From Microbacterium sp. 8M (GTDB taxonomy: Bacteria; Actinomycetota; Actinomycetes; Actinomycetales; Microbacteriaceae): a DNA stretch of 64,000 bases. Where the stretch lies: assembly GCF_902506375.1 (NCBI RefSeq), contig NZ_LR733284.1:62001-126000 (forward strand), in the 5' to 3' direction. Every line of letters starts with the position of its first letter. The first letter of the stretch is position 1. Below are positions 1 to 9,873 of the stretch, one piece after another. Made by a program: the position numbers and the translations under genes. The notes under the pieces were generated by a model. The model saw nothing but the letters and a program-made list of their open reading frames with translations, had not been told where the DNA came from and made no database searches.

Positions 1-907
1 GCGTCTCCATGGCGCGGCGGATCACCGCGCCGATCTCGCCGTCGTTGACGCCCAGGGCTGCGGTCATGGTCAGCGTGGTGAACACGCCGGCCTCGCTGAG
101 GCGGGCGAGCGCGCGCTCCTTGAAGCGCCGGATGTCGGCGCCGCGGTGGTAGGCCGACGCCTCGGCGCTCTCGCCGTCGTACTGCAGGTACACCTCGACC
201 CGCTCGCGGTGCTTCTTGAGCGTCTCGACGAGCGCGTCGTCCTGGGCGATGCGCAGGCCGTTGGAGTTCAGCAGGATGCGCACGACCGGCCGGGCCACCA
301 GGTGCTCGAGCAGCTGCTCCAGCCACGGGTACAGGGTGGGCTCGCCGCCGGAGAGCATGAGCACGTCGATGCGGTCGTTCTCCCGCGCGAGGCGTGCGTC
401 GACCGACGCGAGCACCTCGGCGAGCGGGGCGATCGCGCTCGCCGCCGGGCTGGACTCGGCGAAGCACGTGGGGCAGCGCAGGTTGCAGTGGTCGGTGAGG
501 TCTTCGAGCAGGATGCAGGTGTGCTGGGTCTGCATCTCCGGCAGGCCGTCCTCGTAGGCCGAGGGCACGGGCTTGAAGTTGCCGGCGAGGTCGGGCTCGT
601 GCACCTTCGTCGGCGCCGTCCACTGCTCCAGGTAGGTGAGGATCTCCGCCGACTCGTCGTACATCGTCCGCTGCAGACCGTGGTCGGGACAGCCGCGCTC
701 CAGCCACACCCGGTCGTCGCGCACGGCCAGCCAGCCGCTGAGCCGGCGGACGTCGGCGAGCGGGCGATCCGGATCCTCTTCGTGGCAGGTCGGGCAGAAG
801 GCGTTGACGTAGCGATGGATGCGGTAGTCGCGCAGGGGCTGGCCCGAGCCGGCGGGGCGTGCGGGCACGGGGCCGGCGGCGACGTCGGAGCCGGAGCGGG
901 GTGTCAT
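1..907 (-). CDS. Tes-like radical SAM protein (3' end off window)
   Basis: Translated by hand from ATG at 907 on the minus strand; 302 residues are visible and the frame is still open at base 1. Residues 140-147 carry the radical SAM cluster motif CNLRCPTC, followed by LSGGEPTLYP (GGEP, SAM binding). Two further cysteine pairs lie upstream: CPTC (38-41) and CPDHG (73-77). This order, CPxC then CPxHG then an Asp-Leu-Thr-x-x-CNLxCPxCF core, resembles the family of archaeal tetraether synthase Tes (MJ0619), whose N-terminal region carries extra metal sites. The CGLC motif seen between them in archaeal Tes is not evident here. Substrate is unknown; radical alkylation of a lipid or cofactor is inferred. 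Radical SAM identity is secure; the Tes link is moderate. Confidence 0.85.
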   Translation of the reverse strand, partial: MTPRSGSDVAAGPVPARPAGSGQPLRDYRIHRYVNAFCPTCHEEDPDRPLADVRRLSGWLAVRDDRVWLERGCPDHGLQRTMYDESAEILTYLEQWTAPTKVHEPDLAGNFKPVPSAYEDGLPEMQTQHTCILLEDLTDHCNLRCPTCFAESSPAASAIAPLAEVLASVDARLARENDRIDVLMLSGGEPTLYPWLEQLLEHLVARPVVRILLNSNGLRIAQDDALVETLKKHRERVEVYLQYDGESAEASAYHRGADIRRFKERALARLSEAGVFTTLTMTAALGVNDGEIGAVIRRAMET

Positions 908-1026
908 GGGCTCACCCTAGCGGCCCGCGGCGGGCCGGCAGAGGGTCGGCGGGGCGTGTGGGAAACCGCGCGCCGGAGGCCCTCGCATGACGCGGCGGTC
1001 GTGTGGTGCCGGTGCGAAGACGGAGT

Positions 1027-1057
1027 GGAGGGCCGCCTCCGTGGGAAGCGGCCCTCC
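1027..1057 (-). terminator. Intrinsic-type terminator hairpin
   Basis: Ten-bp arms GGAGGGCCGC and GCGGCCCTCC flank an 11-nt loop, 13 nt downstream of the stop codon of the minus-strand surface protein gene. There is no clear U-tract, as is common in high-G+C actinobacteria. Confidence 0.6.
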
Positions 1058-1069
1058 GTGTGGTGGGGA

Positions 1070-4000
1070 TCAGCGACGCTCGACGGCCTTCGCGACCGCG
1101 CCCGCGGCGAGCAGGGCCAGTCCGGCGACGAGCAGGAACGGGTCGTAGAACCCGGTCTGCGCGAGAGCGCCGTTCCTCGTGGTCGCCGCGCGCAGGCTGT
1201 GCGCGAGCCCGGTCAGCCCGTGCGTCACGGGGGACAGGACGTGCACCGTTCCGTTGCCGATGCCCGGGAGGGTTCCCCCGATGCCGGCGCCGGGGGTGCC
1301 GGTGCCCGGGGTGCCCGATCCGGTGCCGGTGCCCGGCGTGCCCGGGGTGCCGGCGCCGGGGACGGTCGGCAGGCCCGGCAGCGAGCCGGTGATCCCGCCG
1401 ATCGCGCCGGACAGCGTGCCCGCGACTCCCGCGACGACGCCGGAGAGCGCTGCCGGGAGGGATCCGGTGATGCCGCCGACGACGCCGGTGAGGTCACCGA
1501 CGGGCAGGGTCGGCAGACCGCCGCCGGGGTGCGGCTCACCGGGGAGCACCCCCGTGAGCGCGCCCGTCAGGCCGCCGAGGTTCGGCAGACCGGGCAGGGA
1601 CGGCAGGCCCGGGAGGGCGCCGCCGTTGCCCGGGGTGCCGGGGTCGCCGGTTCCCGGGAGGCCCGGGAGGAACGGCAGGCCGGGCACGGTGGGCAGGCCC
1701 GGGAGCCCGCCGGTGACCCCGCCCAGGACCCCGCCGAGATTCGGCAGGCCCGGAAGGGACGGGATTGCGGGGAGCGTGCCGCCGTCGCCCGCGAGGCCGG
1801 GGACGGACGGCAGGCCGGGGAGTCCGCCGGTGACTCCGCCGAGGTTCGGCAGGGTCACCGCGGCGTGCGGTGCAGTGGTGCCGGTCGTGGGAACGGCCGC
1901 GTCGACGTAGACGTTGGTGTTGTCGGTGCCGATGCGGTCGGTGGTGGCGACCCCGTTCGGGCCCGCGGTGAGCTCCCAGACGTCCTTGATACCGAGGACG
2001 TTCAGGTTCTTACCGACGTTGAGCCCGTCAGGTGTGGTGCCCGCGTGAACGGTGCCGACACCGGGGATCGGAACCGTGATGACACCCGTGCTCGGGAGAC
2101 CCGGGGTGCCACCGTTACCGGGCAGTCCCGGGACGGAGGGCAGACCCGGCACTGACGGCAGGCCCGGCAGGTTACCGGTGACACCGCCGAGGATCCCGCC
2201 GAGGCTCGGCAGGCCCGGGAGGCCGGGCGTTCCGCCGTTACCCGGGAGACCCGGGACGGAGGGCAGACCCGGCACCGACGGCAGGCCCGGCAGGTTACCG
2301 GTGACACCGCCGAGGATCCCGCCGAGGCTCGGCAGGCCCGGAACCGAGGGCAGGCCGGGAAGACCCGGAGTGCCGCCGTTGCCGGGAAGCCCCGGGACGG
2401 TGGGGAGTCCGCCGGTCAGGTTGCCGATGGTCGGCAGCGTGATGGCGGCGTGTCCGGGCGTGGTGCCGGTGGTGGGCAGGGCCGCGTCGACGTAGACGTT
2501 GGTGGTGTCGGTGCCGATGCGGTCGGTGGTGGCAACCCCGTTCGGGCCCGCGGTGAGCTCCCAGACGTCCTTGATGCCGAGGACGTTCAGGTTCTTACCG
2601 ACGTTCAGCCCGTCAGGTGTGGTGCCGGCGTGAACGGTGCCTACTCCAGGAACGGGAACCGTGATCACGCCGGGGGTGCCGCCGGTGCCGGGCAGGCCCG
2701 GCAGCGACGGGAGGCCCGGCAGGCCGCCGTCGCCGGGGAGACCCGGAACGGACGGCAGGCCGGGAACGGAAGGCAGCCCGGGGAGGCCGCCGGTGATGTC
2801 TCCCAAGATCCCGCCGAGGTCACCGATCGGCAGCGAGGGCAGCCCCGGAATGGTTCCTCCTCCATTACCTCCGGGGGTGCCGCCGGTGCCAGGCAGGCCG
2901 GGCAGAGAGCCGTCGCCGGGCAGGCCCGGGACGGTGGGGAGTCCGCCGGTCAGGTTGCCGATGGTCGGCAGCGTGACGGAGGCGTGTCCCGGCGTGGTGC
3001 CGGTCGTGGGCAGGGCCCCGTCGACGTAGACGTTGGTGGCGTCGGTGCCGATGCGGTCGGTGGTGGCGATTCCGTGCGGGCCCGCGGTGAGCTCCCAGAC
3101 GTCCTTGATGCCGAGGACGTTCAGGTTCTTTCCGACGTTGAGCCCGTCGGGTGTGGTGCCCGCGTGAATCGTGCCGACCCCGGGTACGGGGACGGTGATC
3201 ACGCCAGGCGTGCCGCCGGTGCCGGGCAGGCCCGGGATGGACGGGAGGCCGCCGTCACCGGGAAGACCCGGGATGGACGGGAGGCCCGGGACACCGGGGA
3301 CGGTGGGCAGGCCGGGCAGGTGTCCGGTGAGTCCGCCGACGGTGTCGGTCACGTCGCCGACGGTGTTGCCGAGGTTCGGCAGACCCGGCAGGGACGGAAC
3401 GCCCGGCAGGGACGGGACGCCGGGGAGACCCGGCAGACCGCCGTTGCCCGGAAGACCCGGGACGGACGGGACACCGGGGACGGTGGGCAGGCCGGGCAGG
3501 TGTCCGGTGAGACCGCCGACGGTGTCGGTCACGTCGCCGACGGTGTTGCCGAGGTTCGGCAGACCCGGCAGGGACGGAACGCCCGGCAGGGACGGGACGC
3601 CGGGAAGACCCGGCAGACCGCCGTTGCCCGGAAGACCCGGGACGGACGGGACGCCGGGCAGGCTGCCCGTGACCCCGCCGAGGGTCTCGCCAATGCCGGA
3701 AGCGGCGGCGTTCGTGACGCCGTCGACCGTGTCGCTGGCGCCGTTGCCGGCCGCATGGGCGACCGCGCCGACCGTGTCCGCAGCGCCGCTGGCGGCAGCG
3801 TGCGTGACGTCGTCCACCGTGTTCGTCGCACCGGTCGTGGCCGCCTCCGTGACGCCGCTGACGGTGTCTACCGCTCCATCGGTCGCGGCCTCGGCGGCGT
3901 CGACCACCGACGTCGTGACGTCAGGGACGGACGGCACCGGCGGCAGTCCCGGACCCGTGCCGCCGTTCGGCGGAACGCTTTCGGTGACGGTGGACACGGT

Positions 4001-4249
4001 GTCGCTGACGAGGTCGGAGACGTCCTGGGTGACGGCGGGAAGACCGCCGGTTCCTCCGCCGCCCTGCGACGGATCGCAGGCGCCGGCTACGAGGTTCGTG
4101 ACGGTGTTGAGGGTGCTGCTGACGACGCTGCAGCCGCAGTCGGCGCCATTGGGTGGCGCCTCCGCGGCATTCGCCGCCGTCGCGCCGGCGAGAGTGATCC
4201 CGCCCGCGATGAGCGTGCCCCAGAGAGCACGCTTGACGATGCGATTCAT
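1070..4249 (-). CDS. Repeat-rich surface protein with LAQTG sorting signal
   Basis: A 1059-residue secreted protein. Residues 1-28 form a signal peptide (basic start, hydrophobic core, ANA-AEA cleavage). The C-terminus has LAQTG at about 1029-1033, a hydrophobic segment and the tail ERR, which is a class-E sortase (LAxTG) wall-anchoring signal. The body is dominated by (G/S)-(L/V/T)-P triplets, placing proline at every third position, interrupted by three copies of a non-repetitive module of about 75 residues containing GVGTxHAGTTPDGLNVGKNL (about 2960-3207, 2425-2670 and 1850-2090). DNA repeats have periods of about 180 bp (3319 and 3499) and 120 bp (2192 and 2312). RBS AAGGAAAG precedes ATG. 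It follows the other secreted protein gene by 77 bp and is probably cotranscribed. No enzymatic domain is recognised; adhesin or wall-structural role is inferred. Confidence 0.85.
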   Translation of the reverse strand: MNRIVKRALWGTLIAGGITLAGATAANAAEAPPNGADCGCSVVSSTLNTVTNLVAGACDPSQGGGGTGGLPAVTQDVSDLVSDTVSTVTESVPPNGGTGPGLPPVPSVPDVTTSVVDAAEAATDGAVDTVSGVTEAATTGATNTVDDVTHAAASGAADTVGAVAHAAGNGASDTVDGVTNAAASGIGETLGGVTGSLPGVPSVPGLPGNGGLPGLPGVPSLPGVPSLPGLPNLGNTVGDVTDTVGGLTGHLPGLPTVPGVPSVPGLPGNGGLPGLPGVPSLPGVPSLPGLPNLGNTVGDVTDTVGGLTGHLPGLPTVPGVPGLPSIPGLPGDGGLPSIPGLPGTGGTPGVITVPVPGVGTIHAGTTPDGLNVGKNLNVLGIKDVWELTAGPHGIATTDRIGTDATNVYVDGALPTTGTTPGHASVTLPTIGNLTGGLPTVPGLPGDGSLPGLPGTGGTPGGNGGGTIPGLPSLPIGDLGGILGDITGGLPGLPSVPGLPSVPGLPGDGGLPGLPSLPGLPGTGGTPGVITVPVPGVGTVHAGTTPDGLNVGKNLNVLGIKDVWELTAGPNGVATTDRIGTDTTNVYVDAALPTTGTTPGHAAITLPTIGNLTGGLPTVPGLPGNGGTPGLPGLPSVPGLPSLGGILGGVTGNLPGLPSVPGLPSVPGLPGNGGTPGLPGLPSLGGILGGVTGNLPGLPSVPGLPSVPGLPGNGGTPGLPSTGVITVPIPGVGTVHAGTTPDGLNVGKNLNVLGIKDVWELTAGPNGVATTDRIGTDNTNVYVDAAVPTTGTTAPHAAVTLPNLGGVTGGLPGLPSVPGLAGDGGTLPAIPSLPGLPNLGGVLGGVTGGLPGLPTVPGLPFLPGLPGTGDPGTPGNGGALPGLPSLPGLPNLGGLTGALTGVLPGEPHPGGGLPTLPVGDLTGVVGGITGSLPAALSGVVAGVAGTLSGAIGGITGSLPGLPTVPGAGTPGTPGTGTGSGTPGTGTPGAGIGGTLPGIGNGTVHVLSPVTHGLTGLAHSLRAATTRNGALAQTGFYDPFLLVAGLALLAAGAVAKAVERR
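3319..3665 (-). repeat. 180-bp tandem duplication inside surface protein gene
   Basis: Two nearly identical 180-bp units (60 codons each) start at about 3319 and 3499. They encode a GHLPGLP-type stretch, the (G/S)xP triplet run and a GNTVGDVTDTVGGLTG spacer. The period is a multiple of three, so copy number can change without frameshift. Confidence 0.8.
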
Positions 4250-4326
4250 GTTCTCTTTCCTTCTGATCTGGGGAATGCGCGCATGCGCGATGACACGTGC
4301 CGTCGACGAGGACGGCCGTGCCCCGA

Positions 4327-5367
4327 TCAGTCGGGAGAGGAGTCGTGGTCCGCGACCGGGGATGCCGGCAGGCGGTCGTCGCCTGCGGCTCCGGTGCGGA
4401 CGGTCCGCAGACGGTCGTCCGCCGACAGGGAGGCGATGGTGCCGAGCAGTCGCAGGTCGGCACCGCTGCCGCCGGTGGCGGAGCCGGTGCCGGGCGCAGC
4501 CGGTTCGAGACCCGGGGATCCGCCCGGCTGTTGTCCGGGCGCGGCGGGCGACGGAGACCCAGCGGGAGATGGCGACGCGACAGGCGGGGAGAGCTGCGCG
4601 GTGTCGGCGAACCCGTCGAGCACGGGCACCTCGCGCAGAGCTGCGCCTGCGGCCGACGGTGTGGCTGCCGGAACGGGCGGCGAAACGGGAAGGACGGCGC
4701 CAGGCAGGCCGCCGGACGAGGCGGAGATCGTCGACCCGGACGGAGCCGTGGGCACCGCGGGCACGAGCCCGGTCACATCGCGCGCAGTGTCGGTCACCGT
4801 GCTCACAGTGCCGTCGAGCGACACGGCCAGTGGGGGCAGCGCGCCGGTCACCGCGTCGAGCGTCGCCGGCACCTCGTGCAGCACGGTGTCGACCGGTGCG
4901 AGCACCGGGGTGAGCGCCGGGGCGAGCGTGCTGGTGGTCGTGGTCACGGCATCGATCGCCGCATCCGCCGTCTGTCCGACGCCCTGCAGGACGGGGACGG
5001 CCGACTCCACGACGGGAGCCACGAGCGGCGCCGCGGGCAGTGCGACCTCAGCGGGCGCCGGGCTCGCGTCCGCGACGGGCGCTGCCGTGACCACGTCCGC
5101 CACGGGCGCGGGAAGCACCTGAGTGACGGTGTCCTGCACCGCGGAAAGGGTGCTCTGCACCGTGGCCGGGGCTTCGGCGACCGTGGGCTGGACCGCACCG
5201 ACCGTGCTCTGCAGTGTGCCGAGGAGGCTCGGCGGCGGCGGAGTCTCAGCGGCCTGCGCGGATCCGGATCCGAAAGCGATCGACAGCGCCACCCAGCCGA
5301 GGGCGAGGAATCCGCCCGCGACCGCAGCGGGGACGAATCCCCGTAGCGACCGCGCGCGACCCCGCAT
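4327..5367 (-). CDS. Secreted Pro/Ala/Val-rich protein of unknown function
   Basis: A 346-residue protein from ATG at 5367, preceded by a G-rich RBS (GGGGGG about 7 nt upstream); an upstream in-frame ATG at 5433 lacks these features. The N-terminus MRGRARSLRG is basic, followed by a hydrophobic stretch and AQA-AE signal peptidase site. The mature part is low-complexity, rich in TV/AP/VL dipeptides with spaced Thr-Val pairs, and proline-rich near the end. No sortase motif or transmembrane anchor closes it, unlike the downstream surface protein, so it may be released or held noncovalently. The two genes form a likely operon and may act together at the envelope. No family is recognised. Confidence 0.75.
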   Translation of the reverse strand: MRGRARSLRGFVPAAVAGGFLALGWVALSIAFGSGSAQAAETPPPPSLLGTLQSTVGAVQPTVAEAPATVQSTLSAVQDTVTQVLPAPVADVVTAAPVADASPAPAEVALPAAPLVAPVVESAVPVLQGVGQTADAAIDAVTTTTSTLAPALTPVLAPVDTVLHEVPATLDAVTGALPPLAVSLDGTVSTVTDTARDVTGLVPAVPTAPSGSTISASSGGLPGAVLPVSPPVPAATPSAAGAALREVPVLDGFADTAQLSPPVASPSPAGSPSPAAPGQQPGGSPGLEPAAPGTGSATGGSGADLRLLGTIASLSADDRLRTVRTGAAGDDRLPASPVADHDSSPD

Positions 5368-5423
5368 GGATACCCCCCGATATATCGCTGTTACCGCACA
5401 AGGTATTCCTATGGGGCCGCTGT

Positions 5424-5449
5424 GTCCAGACATATTTTCTGGTGTGTCA
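5424..5449. promoter_or_regulatory. Short inverted repeat between divergent genes
   Basis: CCAGA and TCTGG flank an A/T-rich centre in the 143-bp divergent region between the secreted protein gene (start 5367) and sufS (start 5511). This is the most A/T-rich stretch locally and could hold a promoter or operator. The regulator is unknown. Confidence 0.3.
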
Positions 5450-5498
5450 TCGCGGGGTTCGCTTGCCGCCTGCCGGCCCTGAGTGGCCCGTACTGACG

Positions 5499-5504
5499 TA
5501 GCGT
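5499..5504 (+). promoter_or_regulatory. Leaderless -10 box for sufS
   Basis: TAGCGT ends 6 nt before the GTG start at 5511, the usual spacing for an actinobacterial leaderless transcript. No Shine-Dalgarno sequence is present. Confidence 0.5.
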
Positions 5505-5507
5505 TGA

Positions 5508-7279
<1,772 letters not shown>

Positions 7280-7305
7280 CTCGGGCCCCGCCCGCCCCCT
7301 CCGGG

Positions 7306-7366
7306 TTTCGAAGCGCGCACATGGCCGGATTCCGGCCTTGGATGGAGCCGATTGCGCGCTTTGAAA
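7306..7366 (+). terminator. Nested hairpin after sufU
   Basis: Outer arms 7306-7319 and 7353-7366 (TTTC-AAGCGCGCA type, one mismatch) enclose a tight inner palindrome GGCCGGATTCCGGCC at 7323-7337. It lies 27 nt after the sufU stop and ahead of the cysteine leader promoter, so termination of the suf transcript is the simplest reading. Confidence 0.5.
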
Positions 7367-7411
7367 GGCCAGGAGCGTGACCCCGGATTCCGGATCCGGA
7401 TCGTGATGGGG

Positions 7412-7417
7412 TATCTT
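7412..7417 (+). promoter_or_regulatory. -10 box of leaderless cysteine leader transcript
   Basis: TATCTT ends 6 nt before the GTG of the leader peptide at 7424, placing the likely transcription start on that codon. The -35 region is weak. Confidence 0.5.
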
Positions 7418-7423
7418 GACAGC

Positions 7424-7453
7424 GTGACCCTGACCTGTCGTTGTTGTCTCTGA
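7424..7453 (+). CDS. Cysteine-rich leader peptide (MTLTCRCCL)
   Basis: Nine codons, GTG start to TGA, encoding MTLTCRCCL with three Cys codons in a four-codon window. It probably starts at the first transcript base and ends 73 nt before the cystathionine beta-synthase-like gene. Short polycysteine uORFs upstream of cysteine and sulfur genes are known in actinobacteria, where ribosome stalling at Cys codons under cysteine shortage raises downstream expression. The placement here directly ahead of transsulfuration enzymes fits that role. Too short for usual gene finders; translation is inferred, not shown. Confidence 0.6.
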   Translation: MTLTCRCCL

Positions 7454-7526
7454 GCGCGTTCTGCGCATCTCCGACCACCACAGACAGCCCCGCGCTTCCG
7501 CGCGATCACCGTTCAGGACCTCTCCC

Positions 7527-9767
7527 GTGCGCTATGCCAGCCACGTCGCCGATCTCGTCGGCGCGACGCCCCTCGTCCGTCTCTCCTCCGTCACCGGCGC
7601 GACCGCCGACCGGCCCGCGATCCGCGCGACCGTGCTCGCCAAGGTGGAGTACTTCAACCCCGGCGGATCCGCGAAGGACCGCATCGCCCGGTCGATCATC
7701 GATGCCGCCGAGCGCGACGGCCTGCTCCAACCGGGCGGGACGATCGTGGAGGCCACGAGCGGCAACACGGGCGTCGGCCTTGCGCTGATCGCCCTGCAGC
7801 GGGGCTACCGCATGGTGTTCGTCGTGCCCGACAAGTTCGACGGCCCGAAGGTCGCGACGCTGCGCGCCTTCGGGGCGGAGGTCGTCGTCACGCCCACGGC
7901 GGTGCCGCCCGAGCACCCCGAGTCGTACTACTCGGTCGCCGCGCGCCTCGCCCGCGAGATCCCCGGCGCATTCAACCCGAACCAGTTCGCGAACCAGAAC
8001 GGCCCCCTCGGACACTACGAGTCCACGGGTCCCGAGATCTGGGCCGACACGGACGGGCGCGTCACGCACTTCGTCGCCGGCATCGGCACGGGCGGCACCA
8101 TCAGCGGCACCGGGCGCTATCTCAAGGAGGTCAGCAAGGGACGCGTGCGCGTGATCGGCGCGGATCCCGAGGGATCCCTCTACTCCGGCGGTCCGGTGCA
8201 CTCCTACCTGGTCGAGGGGGTGGGGGAGGACTTCCTGCCGGACACGTTCGATGGATCCGTCGTGGACGGTTACGAGCGGGTCTCGGACGCGGAGTCGTTC
8301 GCGATGACCCGCCGGCTGGCGCGCGAGGAAGGTCTGCTGGTCGGCGGATCCAGCGGCATGGCCGTCGTCGCGGCCCTCCGGATCGCGGAGGGTCTGGGCG
8401 AGCACGACGTGGTCGTCGTGCTGCTGCCCGACCACGGACGCGGCTACCTGGACAAGCTCTACGACGACGAATGGATGACCGGGCACGGATTCGCCGTGAC
8501 GGTCCCTGAGCCCGTCGAAGGGCCTGACGCCCGCACGACCGCCATCGACGCGTCCGCCGTGGACGCGGACGACACACGTACCGGAAACGACCCGAGCCAT
8601 GAAGAAGGATCCGAGATGACCATCGAGACCGACAAGACCGCCACCGCCGCCATCCACGCCGGCCAGGCCGCAGACCCGTACACGGGGGCGGTGATCCCGC
8701 CGCTGCACCTCTCCACCACCTTCGTGCAGGACGGCATCGGCGGTCTCCGCCAGGGTTACGAGTACGGCCGCAGCGGCAACCCGACGCGGGATGCGCTGCA
8801 GCAGCAGCTCGCCGCGCTCGAGGGCGGCACGCACGCGTACTCGTTCGCCTCGGGTCTCGCCGCGGAGGACACCCTGCTGCGCGCGATTCTGCAGCCCGGC
8901 GACCACGTGCTGCTCGGCAACGACGTGTACGGAGGCACGTTCCGGCTCATCTCCCGCGTGCTCGGCGGGTGGGGCGTGACGGTGCAGGTGGTCGACATGA
9001 GCGACACCGACGCCGTGCGCGCGGCGGTCGCGGCCAAGGCGCCGCGGGTGCTCTGGGTCGAGACGCCGTCGAACCCGCTGCTGCGGATTTCCGACATCGC
9101 GGCGCTCACCGAGATCGGCCACGCGGCGGGCTCCGTCGTCGTGGTCGACAACACGTTCGCCACGCCCGCGCTGCAGCGCCCGCTGTCGCTCGGTGCCGAT
9201 GTTGTCGTGCACTCCACCACCAAGTACCTCGGCGGCCACTCCGACGTCGTCGGCGGCGCGGTGGTGCTGAAGGACGCGGAGCTCGCCGAGAAGGTCGGCT
9301 TCCTGCAGTTCGCCGTGGGCGCCGTCTCCGGCCCGTTCGACGCCTGGCTCACCACCCGCGGCATCAAGACGCTCCCCCTGCGGATGCGCCAGCACAACGC
9401 GAACGCCGAGGCCGTCGCGGAGTTCCTGGTCACCCACCCGCGCGTGGCGCGCGTCTACTACCCGGGCCTGCCGGAGCACCCGGGGCACGACCTGGCCGCC
9501 CGGCAGATGTCCGGCTTCGGCGGCATCGTCTCGGTCGCCCTGGAGTCGGGGGAGGCGGCCCGCCGCTTCGCCGAGTCGACCCGCGTGTTCCAGCTCGCCG
9601 AGTCGCTCGGCGGCGTGGAGTCGCTGGTGAACTACCCCGACGCGATGACCCACGCGTCCGTCCGCGGCACCGAGGCGGCCGTGCCCGTCGAGGTCGTGCG
9701 GCTCTCCGTGGGACTCGAGGACCCGGCGGATCTGCTCGCCGACCTCGAGCAGGCACTGCGGGCCTGA
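7527..9767 (+). CDS. Cystathionine beta-synthase-like / cystathionine gamma-synthase-lyase continuous ORF
   Basis: One open frame of 746 codons holds two PLP enzymes normally encoded separately. Residues 1 to about 326 are a fold-type II beta-synthase (PLP Lys50 in GGSAKDR; EATSGNTG substrate loop; GTGGTISG phosphate-binding loop) matching cystathionine beta-synthase but lacking the C-terminal Bateman (CBS-pair) domain. Residues 364-746 are a complete fold-type I cystathionine gamma-synthase/lyase (PLP Lys566 in STTKYLGG). The linker contains VPEPVEGP, encoded by repeat family A (8504-8522), and just before residue 364 a good RBS (GAAGAAGG) and ATG at 8616 remain. Either a fused bifunctional protein or two products from internal initiation is possible. 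Likely roles are transsulfuration and cysteine/methionine exchange, under the upstream cysteine leader. Confidence 0.85.
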   Translation: MRYASHVADLVGATPLVRLSSVTGATADRPAIRATVLAKVEYFNPGGSAKDRIARSIIDAAERDGLLQPGGTIVEATSGNTGVGLALIALQRGYRMVFVVPDKFDGPKVATLRAFGAEVVVTPTAVPPEHPESYYSVAARLAREIPGAFNPNQFANQNGPLGHYESTGPEIWADTDGRVTHFVAGIGTGGTISGTGRYLKEVSKGRVRVIGADPEGSLYSGGPVHSYLVEGVGEDFLPDTFDGSVVDGYERVSDAESFAMTRRLAREEGLLVGGSSGMAVVAALRIAEGLGEHDVVVVLLPDHGRGYLDKLYDDEWMTGHGFAVTVPEPVEGPDARTTAIDASAVDADDTRTGNDPSHEEGSEMTIETDKTATAAIHAGQAADPYTGAVIPPLHLSTTFVQDGIGGLRQGYEYGRSGNPTRDALQQQLAALEGGTHAYSFASGLAAEDTLLRAILQPGDHVLLGNDVYGGTFRLISRVLGGWGVTVQVVDMSDTDAVRAAVAAKAPRVLWVETPSNPLLRISDIAALTEIGHAAGSVVVVDNTFATPALQRPLSLGADVVVHSTTKYLGGHSDVVGGAVVLKDAELAEKVGFLQFAVGAVSGPFDAWLTTRGIKTLPLRMRQHNANAEAVAEFLVTHPRVARVYYPGLPEHPGHDLAARQMSGFGGIVSVALESGEAARRFAESTRVFQLAESLGGVESLVNYPDAMTHASVRGTEAAVPVEVVRLSVGLEDPADLLADLEQALRA
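8504..8522 (-). repeat. Palindromic repeat family A, copy 2 (at gene fusion point)
   Basis: CCCTGAGCCCGTCGAAGGG on the plus strand, exact reverse complement of the copy in sufU. It encodes Pro-Glu-Pro-Val-Glu-Gly at the junction between the two cystathionine enzymes, where a stop codon would be expected. Confidence 0.8.
8601..8618 (+). promoter_or_regulatory. Internal RBS and ATG of the gamma-synthase/lyase half
   Basis: GAAGAAGG lies 7 nt before ATG at 8616, in frame with the upstream gene. It would give a 383-residue stand-alone enzyme of normal family length, suggesting the ORF was once two genes. Confidence 0.6.
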
Positions 9768-9808
9768 TCCGATGCGGCGGGCGCTGCCGGATCCGGCACG
9801 CGCTCGCC

Positions 9809-9873
9809 GAGAAACCATATTCAGCATGAGACCCACCTTCTGCAGGCCGGTCTCATGCTGGATCTGATTTCTC
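9809..9873. repeat. Long imperfect hairpin (25-bp arms)
   Basis: Arms 9809-9833 and 9849-9873 share GAGAAA ends and a perfect CAGCATGAGACC/GGTCTCATGCTG inner stem around a 15-nt loop. It lies between two plus-strand genes. It may terminate the cystathionine transcript or be a miniature inverted-repeat element; no second copy was seen here. Confidence 0.6.

Noticed and set aside
146..5122. Long plus-strand frames (669 and 890 codons) opposite the radical SAM and surface protein genes
   Set aside because: Their composition mirrors the antisense of the repeat-rich gene; the minus-strand reading gives a signal peptide, sortase signal and radical SAM motifs.
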